A DNA stretch of 64,000 bases from assembly GCF_000024085.1 (NCBI RefSeq), contig NC_013166.1, forward strand, positions 2,480,001 through 2,544,000, written 5' to 3'. Positions 16,345 through 26,024 of this stretch are shown here, piece by piece; position 1 is the stretch's first letter; each line of letters starts with the position of its first letter. The notes beneath the pieces are model-generated. The model saw nothing but the letters and a program-made list of their open reading frames with translations. It ran no database searches and had not been told where the DNA came from. This stretch comes from Kangiella koreensis DSM 16069 (GTDB taxonomy: Bacteria > Pseudomonadota > Gammaproteobacteria > Enterobacterales > Kangiellaceae). The position numbers were made by a program, and so were the translations under genes.

Positions 16345-16853
16345 TAAGCGTTCGCTTCGCCCTGACCCGCCTGTTGCTGCTGAGCTTGCTGCATAGCCTG
16401 CTCATACAAAGCATTAAAGTTAATAGGTTGCAATGTAAAGCGAGGGAAACCACCGCGCGCAATAGTTTCAGAAATGGCTTCACGAACGTAAGGAAGTAAT
16501 TGTTCACAACAAAAAGTTCTCAACATACGGTTTCTTACTTCATCTTCCAAGCCTTTAATACCGAATACACCACCGTATTTTACTTCTGTGATATAAGCAG
16601 TTTTCTCACCATTTTTTGCAGTAATGGTTACTTGCAACTCTACCTCATAACTGTTGTTGTCTAAGTCTTTAACTTTATTATTAAGATTGACATCAATGCT
16701 TGGCTTATATTGTTCCAGAAAAATCTCTGGTGAGTTAGGAGCTTCAAAAGAAACGTCTTTTGCGTAAACTGTTTGGATTTGAAGTTGTGCACCTTCTGGA
16801 GTATCAACTTTCTGCTCGCTATTATTTCCGATGTTTTGATCTTGTTCTGCCAT
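16344..16853 (-). CDS. secB: Protein-export chaperone SecB
   Basis: SecB is a cytosolic tetrameric chaperone that keeps precursors unfolded and delivers them to SecA. The 169-aa protein has the characteristic YAKDVSFEAPNSP start, a VFGIKG-containing core and an EQLLPYVREAISETIARGGFPRFTLQPINFNALY type C-terminal region, of which the FPRF and PINF motifs are diagnostic. A Gln/Ala-rich tail follows. It lies between grxC and gpsA. Confidence 0.97.
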   Translation of the reverse strand: MAEQDQNIGNNSEQKVDTPEGAQLQIQTVYAKDVSFEAPNSPEIFLEQYKPSIDVNLNNKVKDLDNNSYEVELQVTITAKNGEKTAYITEVKYGGVFGIKGLEDEVRNRMLRTFCCEQLLPYVREAISETIARGGFPRFTLQPINFNALYEQAMQQAQQQQAGQGEANA

Positions 16854-16879
16854 AATATTCTCTCTTAATTTTTAACAAA

Positions 16880-17143
16880 TCATTCATTGTTGTCTTGCAA
16901 AAGTGGTAATAACTCACCCTTGCGGTGTAATGCATACAGGTCATCACAACCACCAATTGCACGTTCATTGATTATTATTTGAGGAACCGTATAACCACCG
17001 GTTAAAGACTCCATATGAGCACGAAGCTCAGCATCTCCATCGACAGGAATCTCTTTAAAATCAACCTGTAATTCATTTAATAACGATTTCGCTCTGACGC
17101 AGAATGGACAGTAACGAGTGGTGTAAATGGTTACTTGTGACAT
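16880..17143 (-). CDS. grxC: Glutaredoxin 3
   Basis: This is a small cytosolic thiol-disulfide oxidoreductase reduced by glutathione. The active site CPFC follows TRY near residue 12. GGYTVPQIIINE and IGGCDDL provide the cis-Pro and GSH-binding motifs. The ATG at 17143 is preferred over the TTG at 17155 because it gives the standard MSQVTIY start and an 87-aa protein of family length. It sits between the rhodanese gene and secB. Confidence 0.95.
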   Translation of the reverse strand: MSQVTIYTTRYCPFCVRAKSLLNELQVDFKEIPVDGDAELRAHMESLTGGYTVPQIIINERAIGGCDDLYALHRKGELLPLLQDNNE

Positions 17144-17175
17144 TGTAGTTCTCAAATATCGTTGGATGTTTTAGC

Positions 17176-17601
17176 TTAGCCTTTCGCTAAAGGCAAGTTT
17201 TCTGTAGTCCAGGACTGAATTCCACCTTTTAGCTTATGTACCTCGGTGAAACCGTGTTTTCTAAGTTGCATTGTAGCATTCCCTGCTTGCACGCCTGCGT
17301 TACAGACCATAATGATGGGGGTTCCTTTATGCTTTTCAAGGTCCTTAATCCGATCCTTAAGCTTACCAAAAGGAATATTCATCGAACCTGGGATATGACC
17401 CTTGTTGAAATCCGCAATCGCGCGCAGGTCAACCACCACTGCATTCTGCTTGTTGACCATTTGCGTCATCATTAATGGTGTCAATGACTTAGAGCCGCTG
17501 GTTGCGGTTTTAATCAAGCTAATAATAATTAGTACAGTAAATGCCAGCCAGGCAGTCCCCAAAACAGGGTGATTACCGTAAAACTCGAGTAGTTGTTGCA
17601 T
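17176..17601 (-). CDS. yibN: Membrane-anchored rhodanese-like protein (YibN type)
   Basis: One N-terminal membrane segment (about 15-33) is followed by a single rhodanese domain (40-138) with VVDLRAIADFNKGHIPGSMNIP. The active-site loop is VCNAGVQAG, with the catalytic Cys. It probably handles sulfane sulfur at the inner membrane. It is the first gene of the yibN-grxC-secB-gpsA operon, matching E. coli order, and has its own predicted promoter at 17690-17717. Confidence 0.92.
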   Translation of the reverse strand: MQQLLEFYGNHPVLGTAWLAFTVLIIISLIKTATSGSKSLTPLMMTQMVNKQNAVVVDLRAIADFNKGHIPGSMNIPFGKLKDRIKDLEKHKGTPIIMVCNAGVQAGNATMQLRKHGFTEVHKLKGGIQSWTTENLPLAKG

Positions 17602-17689
17602 CTGCTGATAAGCCTTTGGATTTCACAAAATAGAGACAGCGCATTATACACAAAACAGCACCAAGGCCTAGAGTCTATAAGGATGTCTA

Positions 17690-17717
17690 ATTAAAAATAT
17701 AGTTGCTTACATGTCAA
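17690..17717 (-). promoter_or_regulatory. Predicted sigma70 promoter of the yibN-grxC-secB-gpsA operon
   Basis: On the minus strand TTGACA (17717-17712) is followed after 16 bases by TTTAAT (17695-17690). The -35 directly abuts the terminator hairpin of the upstream nfeD gene. Confidence 0.6.
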
Positions 17718-17740
17718 AATGGAGGCCTGAGCCTCCATTT
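17717..17740 (-). terminator. Terminator of the SPFH-NfeD operon
   Basis: AAATGGAGGC and GCCTCCATTT form a perfect ten-base-pair stem with a four-base loop, 22 bases after the nfeD stop. The T tract (TTTT) is short. Confidence 0.75.
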
Positions 17741-17762
17741 CTATGGTAAATAGAACAGTCTT

Positions 17763-18227
17763 CTAAGCTTCGGAATCAACAGCAATAACCTTTAAAGTCG
17801 CTCCTTCAAAGCCAACGACCTTTACCTTTTGCCCTTCTGGTAAATCAGGCCCCTCCACGCGCCAGTAGGAGTCTCCGACTCTAACCTTACCGACTCCATT
17901 CACAATGGCGTTACTAAGATTAAACTCCCTGCCGATCAAAGACTTGCTACGCTGATTCAATGAACCCGAATCATCATCCTGATCGAGTTTATGTTTTTGG
18001 GCGTATTGCTTCCATAAAATTAAACTGGCTACCGACAACACCGAAAAAACAAGCCATTGAATTTCAGGTGGCATCAAGCCAGGCATCAGTAACTGGAAAA
18101 CACCAACCGCCAATGCACCCAATCCAAACCAGAGTAAAATGGCACCCGGAGCAAATATCTCGAGGATTAATAGCACTAGCCCGAAAACCAGCCAGTGCCA
18201 ATATTCTACTTGTAGGAAAATCTCCAT
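17763..18227 (-). CDS. NfeD-family inner-membrane protein
   Basis: The 154-aa protein has three membrane segments within the first 75 residues and a C-terminal OB-fold-like domain (about 95-150) containing GREFNLSNAIVNGVGKVRVGDSYWRV. This is the short NfeD (YbbJ) type. It lies ten bases after an SPFH gene; SPFH/NfeD pairs form membrane microdomain complexes in bacteria. Its precise role is not established. Confidence 0.88.
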   Translation of the reverse strand: MEIFLQVEYWHWLVFGLVLLILEIFAPGAILLWFGLGALAVGVFQLLMPGLMPPEIQWLVFSVLSVASLILWKQYAQKHKLDQDDDSGSLNQRSKSLIGREFNLSNAIVNGVGKVRVGDSYWRVEGPDLPEGQKVKVVGFEGATLKVIAVDSEA

Positions 18228-18236
18228 AGCTACCCC

Positions 18237-19148
18237 TTACTTTTTGGCAAATGACTCTTTGGCAATCTCAGCAATACCGGCTACCGAGCCAATGACAGAA
18301 GTAGCCTCAAGAGGCAACATTAACACTTTCTGATTATCAGAAGTCGCGATTTTAGCCAATGCATCAACGTATTTTTGTGCGACAAAATAATTAATGGCCT
18401 GCACATTACCTTCGGCAATCGCTTTCGAGACCATTTGCGTTGCATTCGCTTCCGCTTCAGCCTGACGCTCACGCGCTTCCGCTTCACGGAATGCTGCTTC
18501 TTTTTCACCTTCAGCTCTCAAGATAGAAGATTGCTTCATACCTTCAGCTTCCAAAATCTCTGACTGTTTGGTCCCCTCGGCATCTAGAATTTGAGCACGC
18601 TTTAGACGCTCCGCTTTCATCTGTTTCGCCATCGCATCAACCAAATCACGCGGTGGTAAAATGTCTTTAATCTCTATACGAGTGACTTTCACACCCCAAG
18701 GATTGGTTGCTTCATCCACAATAGTCAAAATTCGTGCATTGATTTCATCACGCTTCGACAACATCCAATCCAGATCCATGCTACCCAACACTGTACGAAT
18801 ATTGGTTTGCACCAAATTCTGCATAGCACGAGGCAACTCATTCACTTCATAAGTCGCCTTAATCGGATCAATCACCTGGAAGAAGCACACTGCATCAATG
18901 GTGACAGTCGCGTTATCCTGTGAAATGACTTGTTGTGCGGGAATATCAAGCACCTGTTCTTTCATATTGACCGTGGCGCCGATTTTATCGACGATAGGCA
19001 CAATCAAATGCAAGCCAGGTGATAACGTCTTGCGGTACTTCCCAAAGCGCTCGACCGTATATTCAAAACCCTGAACCACTGTTTTAACGCCAGAAAATAA
19101 TAAAAAGACGACAAATACAGCAAACCCAATAATTAAACCCAGTTCCAT
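18237..19148 (-). CDS. qmcA: SPFH/stomatin-family membrane protein (QmcA-like)
   Basis: An N-terminal membrane anchor (1-20) precedes an SPFH domain (about 20-190) with GFEYTVERFGKYRKTLSPGL and the VTRIEIKDILPP motif. A long charged Glu/Ala/Lys helix with repeated EAEG units follows (190-250). The 303-aa length and adjacency to NfeD match QmcA/YbbK-YbbJ. An AAGGAGA ribosome site precedes the ATG. It likely forms oligomeric membrane scaffolds that influence FtsH-type proteolysis. Confidence 0.9.
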   Translation of the reverse strand: MELGLIIGFAVFVVFLLFSGVKTVVQGFEYTVERFGKYRKTLSPGLHLIVPIVDKIGATVNMKEQVLDIPAQQVISQDNATVTIDAVCFFQVIDPIKATYEVNELPRAMQNLVQTNIRTVLGSMDLDWMLSKRDEINARILTIVDEATNPWGVKVTRIEIKDILPPRDLVDAMAKQMKAERLKRAQILDAEGTKQSEILEAEGMKQSSILRAEGEKEAAFREAEARERQAEAEANATQMVSKAIAEGNVQAINYFVAQKYVDALAKIATSDNQKVLMLPLEATSVIGSVAGIAEIAKESFAKK

Positions 19149-19336
19149 TAATATCTCCTTAATTTGTTATTGAAATTGTTTTCGCCCATAACTATAGGGA
19201 ATCTTTCCTGATGAGATCAATCGTTTTTATGTAACTAATTTTTGACAAGTGATTGAAACTTGTAGGCTCCGGCTGGCTTAGAATCAAGGCAAAAGGTACA
19301 ATAGCGCCAACTTTTAGCAAGCTAATTCAAGATTCC

Positions 19337-20872
19337 ATGAGCAATACGCCTAAACCAATGGCCCTAATCATCCTTGATGGCTGGGGCTACAGTGAAGATC
19401 CGACCGATAACGCCATCATGGCTGCTAATACGCCCAACTGGGACAAGTATTGGCAGCAATACAGCCATACGCTCATTTCCGGCTCTGGTACCGACGTTGG
19501 TCTACCTGACGGACAGATGGGCAACTCCGAAGTAGGCCATTTAAACCTAGGTGCAGGCCGGGTGGTTTATCAGGATTACACCCGGATCAGTAAAGCCATT
19601 GTCGACGGTGACTTTTTTGAAAACCAGGCGTTAGTTACAGCAATCGATAAAGCCGTTGCGCAGAATAAGGCTGTACATCTGATGGGACTGCTCTCGCCAG
19701 GCGGCGTGCACAGTCACGAGCAACACTTTCACGCAGCACTAAAATTGTGTCATCAACGCGGCGCAAAGAAAGTGTATATCCATGCCTTTCTGGATGGCCG
19801 CGATATGCCACCTCGCAGTGCCGAAGCCAGCCTGACATTAATGAATCAGGTTTGTAAGCAACAGGGCGTGGGGCGTATAGCCAGTATCATTGGCCGTTAT
19901 TTTGCTATGGATCGCGACAATCGCTGGGAACGAATCGAGGAAGCCTATGCGATGCTGACGGAAGGCAAAGCCACTTATCATGCTGATGATGCAGCCGCTG
20001 GCTTACAAGCCGCTTATGCGCGTGATGAAAATGATGAATTTGTAAAAGCCACCACCATCGGTGAACCCGCAGCTATAGAAGATGGCGACAGCGTCATTTT
20101 CATGAACTACCGAGCAGACCGAGCACGCCAGTTAAGCAAAACTTTTGTCAATGATGACTTTGATGGCTTCTCACGCAAGGTTCGCCCACAACTGGCCGAC
20201 TTTGTCATGCTCACGGAATATGCTTCCGATATAGCTGCAAGCGTCGCCTACCCTCCGATTGCCATGACCAATGTCTTAGGTGAGCACCTGATGAAGCTCG
20301 GTAAGAAACAGTTACGCATTGCAGAAACTGAAAAATATGCTCACGTGACTTTCTTCTTTAATGGTGGTCGTGAAGAACCTTTTGCTGGCGAAGTTCGAAA
20401 GCTCATCCCCTCACCGCAGGTCGCAACTTATGATCTGCAACCAGAAATGAATGCCGCCCTGGTCACGAACCATTTAGTTGAAGTTATCGAAAACCAAAGC
20501 TATGACGTGATTATCTGCAACTTCGCTAATCCTGATATGGTAGGCCACACCGGCAACTTTGATGCTACTGTCAAAGCCATTGAAGCATTAGACGTTTGTA
20601 TCGGCCGCATCGTAGATGCGCTGGAAAAAGTGGGCGGTGAAGCTTTAATTACAGCCGACCACGGCAACGCCGAAAAAATGGCTGATGCCTCAACTGGCCA
20701 AGCTCATACTGCGCACACCAACGAACCGGTTCCTCTTCTTTATGTCGGCCGAAAAGCGATGATTAAAGTCAGTGATGGAGTTCTCTCTGATTTAGCTCCA
20801 ACCATGTTAACCTTGATGGGCTTACCCATTCCTGAAGAAATGACGGGGCGCCCAATTTTTGAAGTTAACTGA
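19337..20872 (+). CDS. gpmI: 2,3-bisphosphoglycerate-independent phosphoglycerate mutase
   Basis: GpmI interconverts 3- and 2-phosphoglycerate using two Mn ions. The ATG at 19337 gives 511 aa, close to the 514 aa of E. coli GpmM; a longer open frame from 19253 adds an unlikely 28 residues. Visible motifs are LIILDGWGY, the catalytic-Ser region [31 protein letters not shown] and [15 protein letters not shown] at 19239-19244 lies upstream but lacks a good -10. It overlaps the start of envC, and gpmI-envC-ctp is conserved in gammaproteobacteria. Confidence 0.97.
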   Translation: MSNTPKPMALIILDGWGYSEDPTDNAIMAANTPNWDKYWQQYSHTLISGSGTDVGLPDGQMGNSEVGHLNLGAGRVVYQDYTRISKAIVDGDFFENQALVTAIDKAVAQNKAVHLMGLLSPGGVHSHEQHFHAALKLCHQRGAKKVYIHAFLDGRDMPPRSAEASLTLMNQVCKQQGVGRIASIIGRYFAMDRDNRWERIEEAYAMLTEGKATYHADDAAAGLQAAYARDENDEFVKATTIGEPAAIEDGDSVIFMNYRADRARQLSKTFVNDDFDGFSRKVRPQLADFVMLTEYASDIAASVAYPPIAMTNVLGEHLMKLGKKQLRIAETEKYAHVTFFFNGGREEPFAGEVRKLIPSPQVATYDLQPEMNAALVTNHLVEVIENQSYDVIICNFANPDMVGHTGNFDATVKAIEALDVCIGRIVDALEKVGGEALITADHGNAEKMADASTGQAHTAHTNEPVPLLYVGRKAMIKVSDGVLSDLAPTMLTLMGLPIPEEMTGRPIFEVN

Positions 20873-22034
20873 TTTTTTGGTTTTATTTTCTCATAAATCA
20901 ACGCCACGGTGTCTACTGCTGGCGTTGACTTTGTTTTTTTCATCCTCTGCGCTAGCTGCACAAAATCAGGAACGTGCAGAGCAGGAACTGCAGCAATTAA
21001 AACAAGTTATTAGCCAGCTCCAAAAACGTTTAGCTGAAAACCGTAGCCAGCAGAGTGACACCGAAAAAGCGATTCAAGCAATTGACGTTAAACTCTCAGC
21101 GGTCAGCAAGGAGTTACGCGACACTCAAAGCAAAATCACACAGAACAAAAATCAACTTAACAAACTGCAGAAGCAGAAAACCGAAAAAAACATCCTTAAA
21201 GAGCAGCAAAGAAAACAGCTTTCTTCTCAGTTAAGAAGTGCCTATATTGCAGGTCAGGAAGAATACATTAAGCTTCTTTTGAATCAAGAAGACCCAGCAA
21301 AAATCTCCCGTATGTTGCAGTATTACCGCTACCTCAACGAAGCACGCATTCGCGACATTGAGGCTTTGCAAAAAACCTTACAAGAACTACAGCAGGTTGA
21401 ACAACAGATTAACTCTAAAACACTTGAGTTAACTGAACTTGAAACAAAGCAAAAGCAACAAGTTGAGCAGCAGCTTTCTTTAAAATCTCAACAAACAGAT
21501 GCGCTCAAACAGCTCAAGCAAGAATACCAAAATCAAAATACGCGTCTGGCACAGCTTCGTAAAGACGAGCAAGAATTGCAGTCAATCATTTCCTCACTGC
21601 AACAAACCCTTGAAGAGTTTGCTCCCAAGCAGTCTCTCAAAGGATTAGCAAAACACAAAAACAAGCTTAACTGGCCAGTTAAGGGATCCGTTGAACATCG
21701 CTTTGGCAGTAATAAATTTGAAAACAAAGTGAAGTGGAACGGTATAGTCATTAATGCATCATCTGGCCAAAGTGTGCAATCGATTTATAATGGACAAGTC
21801 GTTTTTGCAGATTGGTTGCGCGGGTTTGGACTAATGGTTATTATCGATCATGGTCAAGGCTACTTATCACTATATGGACAGAATGAGAGTTTGCTTAAAT
21901 CCACTGGGGACTGGGTTGAAGCAGGTGAGCCTGTCGCAACCGTGGGGAGAAGTGGCGGCAGTTCAGAACCTGGCTTATATTTCGAAATTCGATATAAAGG
22001 CAAACCACAAAACCCATTAAGCTGGATCAAATAA
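20859..22034 (+). CDS. envC: Murein hydrolase activator EnvC
   Basis: EnvC is a periplasmic activator of AmiA/AmiB amidases at the division septum. It has a signal peptide (cleavage near SSALA-A), a long coiled coil (about 35-255), and a C-terminal LytM/M23 domain (265-391). The LytM metal ligands are largely lost: WNGI replaces the usual His motif and the HLHFEIR-like site reads LYFEIRYKG. This is as in E. coli EnvC, so it is a regulator and not an enzyme. The start is a TTG at 20859 that overlaps the gpmI stop by 14 bases. Confidence 0.92.
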   Translation: MKLTDFLVLFSHKSTPRCLLLALTLFFSSSALAAQNQERAEQELQQLKQVISQLQKRLAENRSQQSDTEKAIQAIDVKLSAVSKELRDTQSKITQNKNQLNKLQKQKTEKNILKEQQRKQLSSQLRSAYIAGQEEYIKLLLNQEDPAKISRMLQYYRYLNEARIRDIEALQKTLQELQQVEQQINSKTLELTELETKQKQQVEQQLSLKSQQTDALKQLKQEYQNQNTRLAQLRKDEQELQSIISSLQQTLEEFAPKQSLKGLAKHKNKLNWPVKGSVEHRFGSNKFENKVKWNGIVINASSGQSVQSIYNGQVVFADWLRGFGLMVIIDHGQGYLSLYGQNESLLKSTGDWVEAGEPVATVGRSGGSSEPGLYFEIRYKGKPQNPLSWIK

Positions 22035-22061
22035 TTCTACGATGAGTACTGAGGGAAACTT

Positions 22062-23312
22062 ATGAATCACATGGTGTACTGTTTAATCTTTTGGTTAGCT
22101 ACCTGCCCACTCATTGGAGCGGCAGAACACCCTGATGAGCAAGCTCCAGTACAACAAGCCTCCCCACAAAACTCTATCGAAACTCTGCCCTTAGATGAGC
22201 TAGCGGCTTTGGCTGATGTCTACGCTGAAATAAAAAAATCTTACGTTCACGAGTTGACCGATAAAGAAATTCTCGACGGCGCCATTCGAGGCATGCTACA
22301 TAATCTCGATCCATACTCTAGTTACTTGAATGCTGAAGAGTTTGCCCAACTGGAAGAAAGTGCTACCGGTGATTACGCTGGCATCGGTATTGAAGCCATC
22401 CACTTACCCGAAGGTATCAAAGTTATGGCGATTATCCAGAACTCGCCTGCGGAAGAGGCAGGACTTGAGCTCAACGACATAATCACTGATATTAATGGCA
22501 TCTCAACAAAAGGCATGTCAGATGTCGAAGGCTCCGAACTAATGCGAGGCCCGCCCGGCAGTAAAGTTTCCCTCAACGTCATAAAGGCTAATGCCAATAA
22601 GACCAAAAACATTACCATTACTCGCCAAATTATTCATACCACCAGTGTGCGCTATCAGCTACTTGAGCAGCAGATTGGTTATGCTCATATTAATGAATTT
22701 CAAATTCGCTCGGCCAATGACCTGAGCAAAGCAATTAGCGCAATGGAAAAACAAAATAAAGCACCATTGGCTGGGTTTATCCTAGACTTGCGATACAATC
22801 CTGGTGGCTTATTGGATGGTGCGATAGAGGTCAGTGACTTATTTTTAAATGGCGGAGTGATTGTTTCGACTAAAGGTCGATTACCTGAAGGTAATGAATC
22901 TTATACTGCAACGTCAGGGGATATCCTTCGCGGCAAACCCATGGCTATATTAATCAACGGTAGCTCCGCTTCTGCTTCTGAGATTGTTGCGGGCGCCTTA
23001 CAGGATCATCACAGAGCGACTATCATCGGCACAGATTCTTACGGAAAGGCTATGGTGCAAACCATTTTACCAGTCCATGGTGGAAATGCAGTAAAGCTTA
23101 CTACCGCCTTGTACTATACGCCTGATGGTAAATCGATTCAGGACTCTGGTATTAGCCCTGATATTTCAGTTGAATTTCAACCGATTGAAAAAGCACAGAA
23201 CGGCCCAGTTTCCACTCGCGCTGGTCAGGTATTGAGTGACTACAAAAGTGATAGTCAGGTGATGTCGGCCTTCGAACACCTAATTCAACTCATGCACTCA
23301 AAGCCCCTTTGA
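22062..23312 (+). CDS. ctpA: C-terminal processing peptidase (S41 family)
   Basis: This is an exported serine protease with a signal peptide, a Peptidase_S41 N-terminal helix region (YVHELTDKEILDGAIRGML, DPYSSYL), a PDZ domain (about 95-185) and the S41 catalytic core. The Ser-Lys dyad is seen as GSSASASEIVAGAL (Ser near 305) and YGKAMVQ (Lys near 328). It follows envC after 27 bases. Such S41 proteases trim envelope proteins or peptidoglycan hydrolases; no substrate can be assigned here. Confidence 0.93.
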   Translation: MNHMVYCLIFWLATCPLIGAAEHPDEQAPVQQASPQNSIETLPLDELAALADVYAEIKKSYVHELTDKEILDGAIRGMLHNLDPYSSYLNAEEFAQLEESATGDYAGIGIEAIHLPEGIKVMAIIQNSPAEEAGLELNDIITDINGISTKGMSDVEGSELMRGPPGSKVSLNVIKANANKTKNITITRQIIHTTSVRYQLLEQQIGYAHINEFQIRSANDLSKAISAMEKQNKAPLAGFILDLRYNPGGLLDGAIEVSDLFLNGGVIVSTKGRLPEGNESYTATSGDILRGKPMAILINGSSASASEIVAGALQDHHRATIIGTDSYGKAMVQTILPVHGGNAVKLTTALYYTPDGKSIQDSGISPDISVEFQPIEKAQNGPVSTRAGQVLSDYKSDSQVMSAFEHLIQLMHSKPL

Positions 23313-23502
23313 CTGTTCAAGAACATCCCAGAACCCCATCTTATTGAATTAATAGTACTTTTCTTATTTTCTACTGTCCTTCACACTAAGTCTGATAAGC
23401 TGGTATTAACCCTTTAGTATTTACAAATAGCATGTGTTTGTTCATATTCTATAAAGAATACATAGTTTACCCTTGGTTTAACCATATCTTTGGAGAATAT
23501 CA

Positions 23503-25383
23503 ATGAAGATTATTCGTGGCACTCTTATTATCACTCTTTTGGCCTTACTGGCAGCTTGTGGTGGTGGCAGTGATGGTGACTCTGACAATCAGACACCTAC
23601 CAACCAATCTCCTTCTGCCAGTGCCGGGGCTGATATTACTGTCTCTGAAGGTGAACTGGTTGAATTGAATGGTTCAGGCACTGACAGTGATGGAACCATA
23701 AGCAGCTATAGCTGGAGCCAAATTAACGGAACAAATGTCACCCTAAGCTCTACCAATACTGCAGCAACCAGCTTTACTGCACCGGCCACGAACTCAAGTT
23801 TACAAATTACGCTGCGATTAACCGTTACCGATGATGACGGAGCAAGTGACAGTGACGATGTGGTCATCACAGTTAACACGGAAAATGCCCCCGAAACTGT
23901 CACTGTTTCAGGTAAAGTCACCTATGATAACGTCCCTCATAACACGTCCACTAATGGACTGGATTACAACAATACCACCAAAGATCCTGTGCGTGGGGCG
24001 ACTATCCAGGCGTTGCAAGGCAACTCCGTTATAGCCAGCTCTAAAACGGACAATAACGGAAATTATAGCTTTAACTTACCTTCTTTAACCGACGTCAGGA
24101 TTCGTGTTCGCGCTGAGTTAACCAAATCTGGTTCACCGAGTTGGAACACCCGAGTAGTTGACAATACTAATAGCAAAGCCCTCTACGTGCTTGACTCCGC
24201 GATATTCTCAACAGGAGCGTCCAACCAGACACTGAATTTGAATGCAGCCTCAGGTTGGGGTGGCAGTAGCTACACCTCTACTCGTGCAGCAGCTCCGTTT
24301 CATATACTCGATCGTGTTTACGAGACAATAATAAAACTTGAGGCCGTGGACGGTAGCATTAATTTGCCAACCTTAAGCATTAACTGGAGTGTTAATAATA
24401 TTCCTCAGTCAGGCGACCGAACTCAGGGCCAGATCGGCACCTCATTTTATAGTAATGGAGAAATCTATTTGCTGGGAGCGGAAAATACTGATACCGACGA
24501 ATATGATGGTCATGTAATTATTCACGAATGGGGGCACTATTTCGAAGATAATCTGGCTCGCTCGGACAGCATTGGTGGCTCTCATTCTGGCGGTGACCGA
24601 CTAGATATGCGAGTTGCATTTGGCGAAGGATTTGGTAATGCCTGGGCAGGTATCGTAACGGACGATCCTTTCTATAGAGACTCCCTTGGTTCAAATCAGT
24701 CTCAAGGATTTTCAATCAATGTCGAAAATAACAATGTCTCAAATAAAGGTTGGTTTAATGAAAGCTCTGTACAAGCGATACTGTACGACATTTATGATGG
24801 CCTTACTGACGACACAGCAAACCTTGGATTAGCTCCTATTTATGAAGTTCTTATTAATGAGCAAAAAAATACCGAAGCTTTTACTAGTATTTTCAGCTTT
24901 ATTACTTACCTCAAAGACAATAATCCTGGCCAAACAACCCAAATAAATAGTTTAGTCAACGAACAAAATATAGTCACCAATATGGATATCTGGGGAAGTA
25001 ACGAGTTAAATAATGGTGGTAATACTAATAACCTTCCGGTTTATGTAACCATAAGCCCTAATAACTCCGCAGTTGAAGTCTGCACTAATACAACCAATGG
25101 CAGTGACAGAAACAAGCTGGGTAACCACAGATTTTTGCGTCTGAACATATCAACATCTGGCAGTTACACACTTCGACTTACGCCAAACGCTGCCAATGAT
25201 GTTGATGCGTATATTTACTCCCGAGGCTCTCTGATCGCCTTTAATCAGGATGGCGGTACGGGCGTGGTCAACGTTACAACAAACCTTCAGTCGGGAATAT
25301 ACGTTGTTGATACCCTCGCTTATGACTCAGGTGGGACAAACATTGCTGCTGCCTGTTATGACGCTCAGCTTATTAGTAACTAA
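23503..25383 (+). CDS. Secreted lipoprotein with PKD-like domain and HEXXH metalloprotease-like domain
   Basis: The 626-aa protein has a lipobox (LLAACGGG), then a PKD-like Ig domain (about 40-130) and a carboxypeptidase-regulatory-like region (133-240). The catalytic region has His341-Glu342-Trp-Gly-His345, with Glu375 in FGEGFGNAW as a possible third zinc ligand (gluzincin pattern). The C-terminal part (510-626) is beta-rich and resembles pre-peptidase C-terminal domains. It carries an AT-richer late section than the upstream genes. A GGAG ribosome site precedes the ATG. It lies 21 bases before a second lipoprotein gene on the same strand. Protease activity is inferred only from the motif. 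Confidence 0.75.
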   Translation: MKIIRGTLIITLLALLAACGGGSDGDSDNQTPTNQSPSASAGADITVSEGELVELNGSGTDSDGTISSYSWSQINGTNVTLSSTNTAATSFTAPATNSSLQITLRLTVTDDDGASDSDDVVITVNTENAPETVTVSGKVTYDNVPHNTSTNGLDYNNTTKDPVRGATIQALQGNSVIASSKTDNNGNYSFNLPSLTDVRIRVRAELTKSGSPSWNTRVVDNTNSKALYVLDSAIFSTGASNQTLNLNAASGWGGSSYTSTRAAAPFHILDRVYETIIKLEAVDGSINLPTLSINWSVNNIPQSGDRTQGQIGTSFYSNGEIYLLGAENTDTDEYDGHVIIHEWGHYFEDNLARSDSIGGSHSGGDRLDMRVAFGEGFGNAWAGIVTDDPFYRDSLGSNQSQGFSINVENNNVSNKGWFNESSVQAILYDIYDGLTDDTANLGLAPIYEVLINEQKNTEAFTSIFSFITYLKDNNPGQTTQINSLVNEQNIVTNMDIWGSNELNNGGNTNNLPVYVTISPNNSAVEVCTNTTNGSDRNKLGNHRFLRLNISTSGSYTLRLTPNAANDVDAYIYSRGSLIAFNQDGGTGVVNVTTNLQSGIYVVDTLAYDSGGTNIAAACYDAQLISN

Positions 25384-25404
25384 CACAAAATTAAGGCACA
25401 TATT

Positions 25405-25935
25405 ATGAAATCTCTAACTACAATATTAACGTTTATTAGTAGCTTGGTACTGGGTATTTTGTCTCTGTCTGCCTGTGCCAACCAAACTGAAACCAGCAAA
25501 ACCAGTCATGCTTACCAAAGCCCAGGAAAACCTGGTAACGATATTGCTATCAATTATCGCATAAGCAAGGAGCGCGTCGCTGTTGGTGAAGCTGTTCAAA
25601 TCCATCTGTCATCGGTGAATAACAAACAAGATGTTATCGCACGACTACAAACTACTGACAAGCTGCTAACAACCAGTAGCAAGGAGCTCACCTTCCAAGC
25701 GGAAACCTCGAAGCAGCAATCCGAAGAACTGGTTATTACAGTTATCCCACAAGAAGAAGGCATTCACCTGGTTACTATTTTCGCAAAAGAACTGTCAGTA
25801 GCATATGAGAAGCCGATAGCGATTCAGATCGTTGCAGGAGACAAACCTGTCAGTGAATATCTAGAGATTAATGGCAGACTGGAACAGCAGGAAGATGGCG
25901 AAACGGTAATCTCGATGCCCGCTGAAGAAAAGTGA
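25405..25935 (+). CDS. Hypothetical lipoprotein co-transcribed with the metalloprotease
   Basis: The 176-aa protein has a signal peptide ending in a lipobox (LSACAN), so it is probably anchored in the outer membrane. The mature part is mostly beta-strand and contains no recognised family motif. It ends in an acidic tail. The short spacing after the metalloprotease gene and the terminator just after it indicate a two-gene unit. It could be an inhibitor, chaperone or accessory protein of the protease; this is a guess. Confidence 0.6.
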   Translation: MKSLTTILTFISSLVLGILSLSACANQTETSKTSHAYQSPGKPGNDIAINYRISKERVAVGEAVQIHLSSVNNKQDVIARLQTTDKLLTTSSKELTFQAETSKQQSEELVITVIPQEEGIHLVTIFAKELSVAYEKPIAIQIVAGDKPVSEYLEINGRLEQQEDGETVISMPAEEK

Positions 25936-25972
25936 TATTCTGTAAAGCTTTTTCTTACTTACTATTTCAATC

Positions 25973-26010
25973 ACAAAAAAACAGTGAGCAATTGCTCACT
26001 GTTTTTTTGT
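25973..26010. terminator. 38-bp perfect palindrome, bidirectional terminator
   Basis: The left arm ACAAAAAAACAGTGAGCAA is the exact reverse complement of the right arm. It carries A and T tracts on both sides and lies between the convergent lipoprotein gene and nudE, so it can end transcription in both directions. It is also the end of the gsp-yrfG-nudE operon. Confidence 0.93.
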
Positions 26011-26024
26011 AACCTGATGAATTA

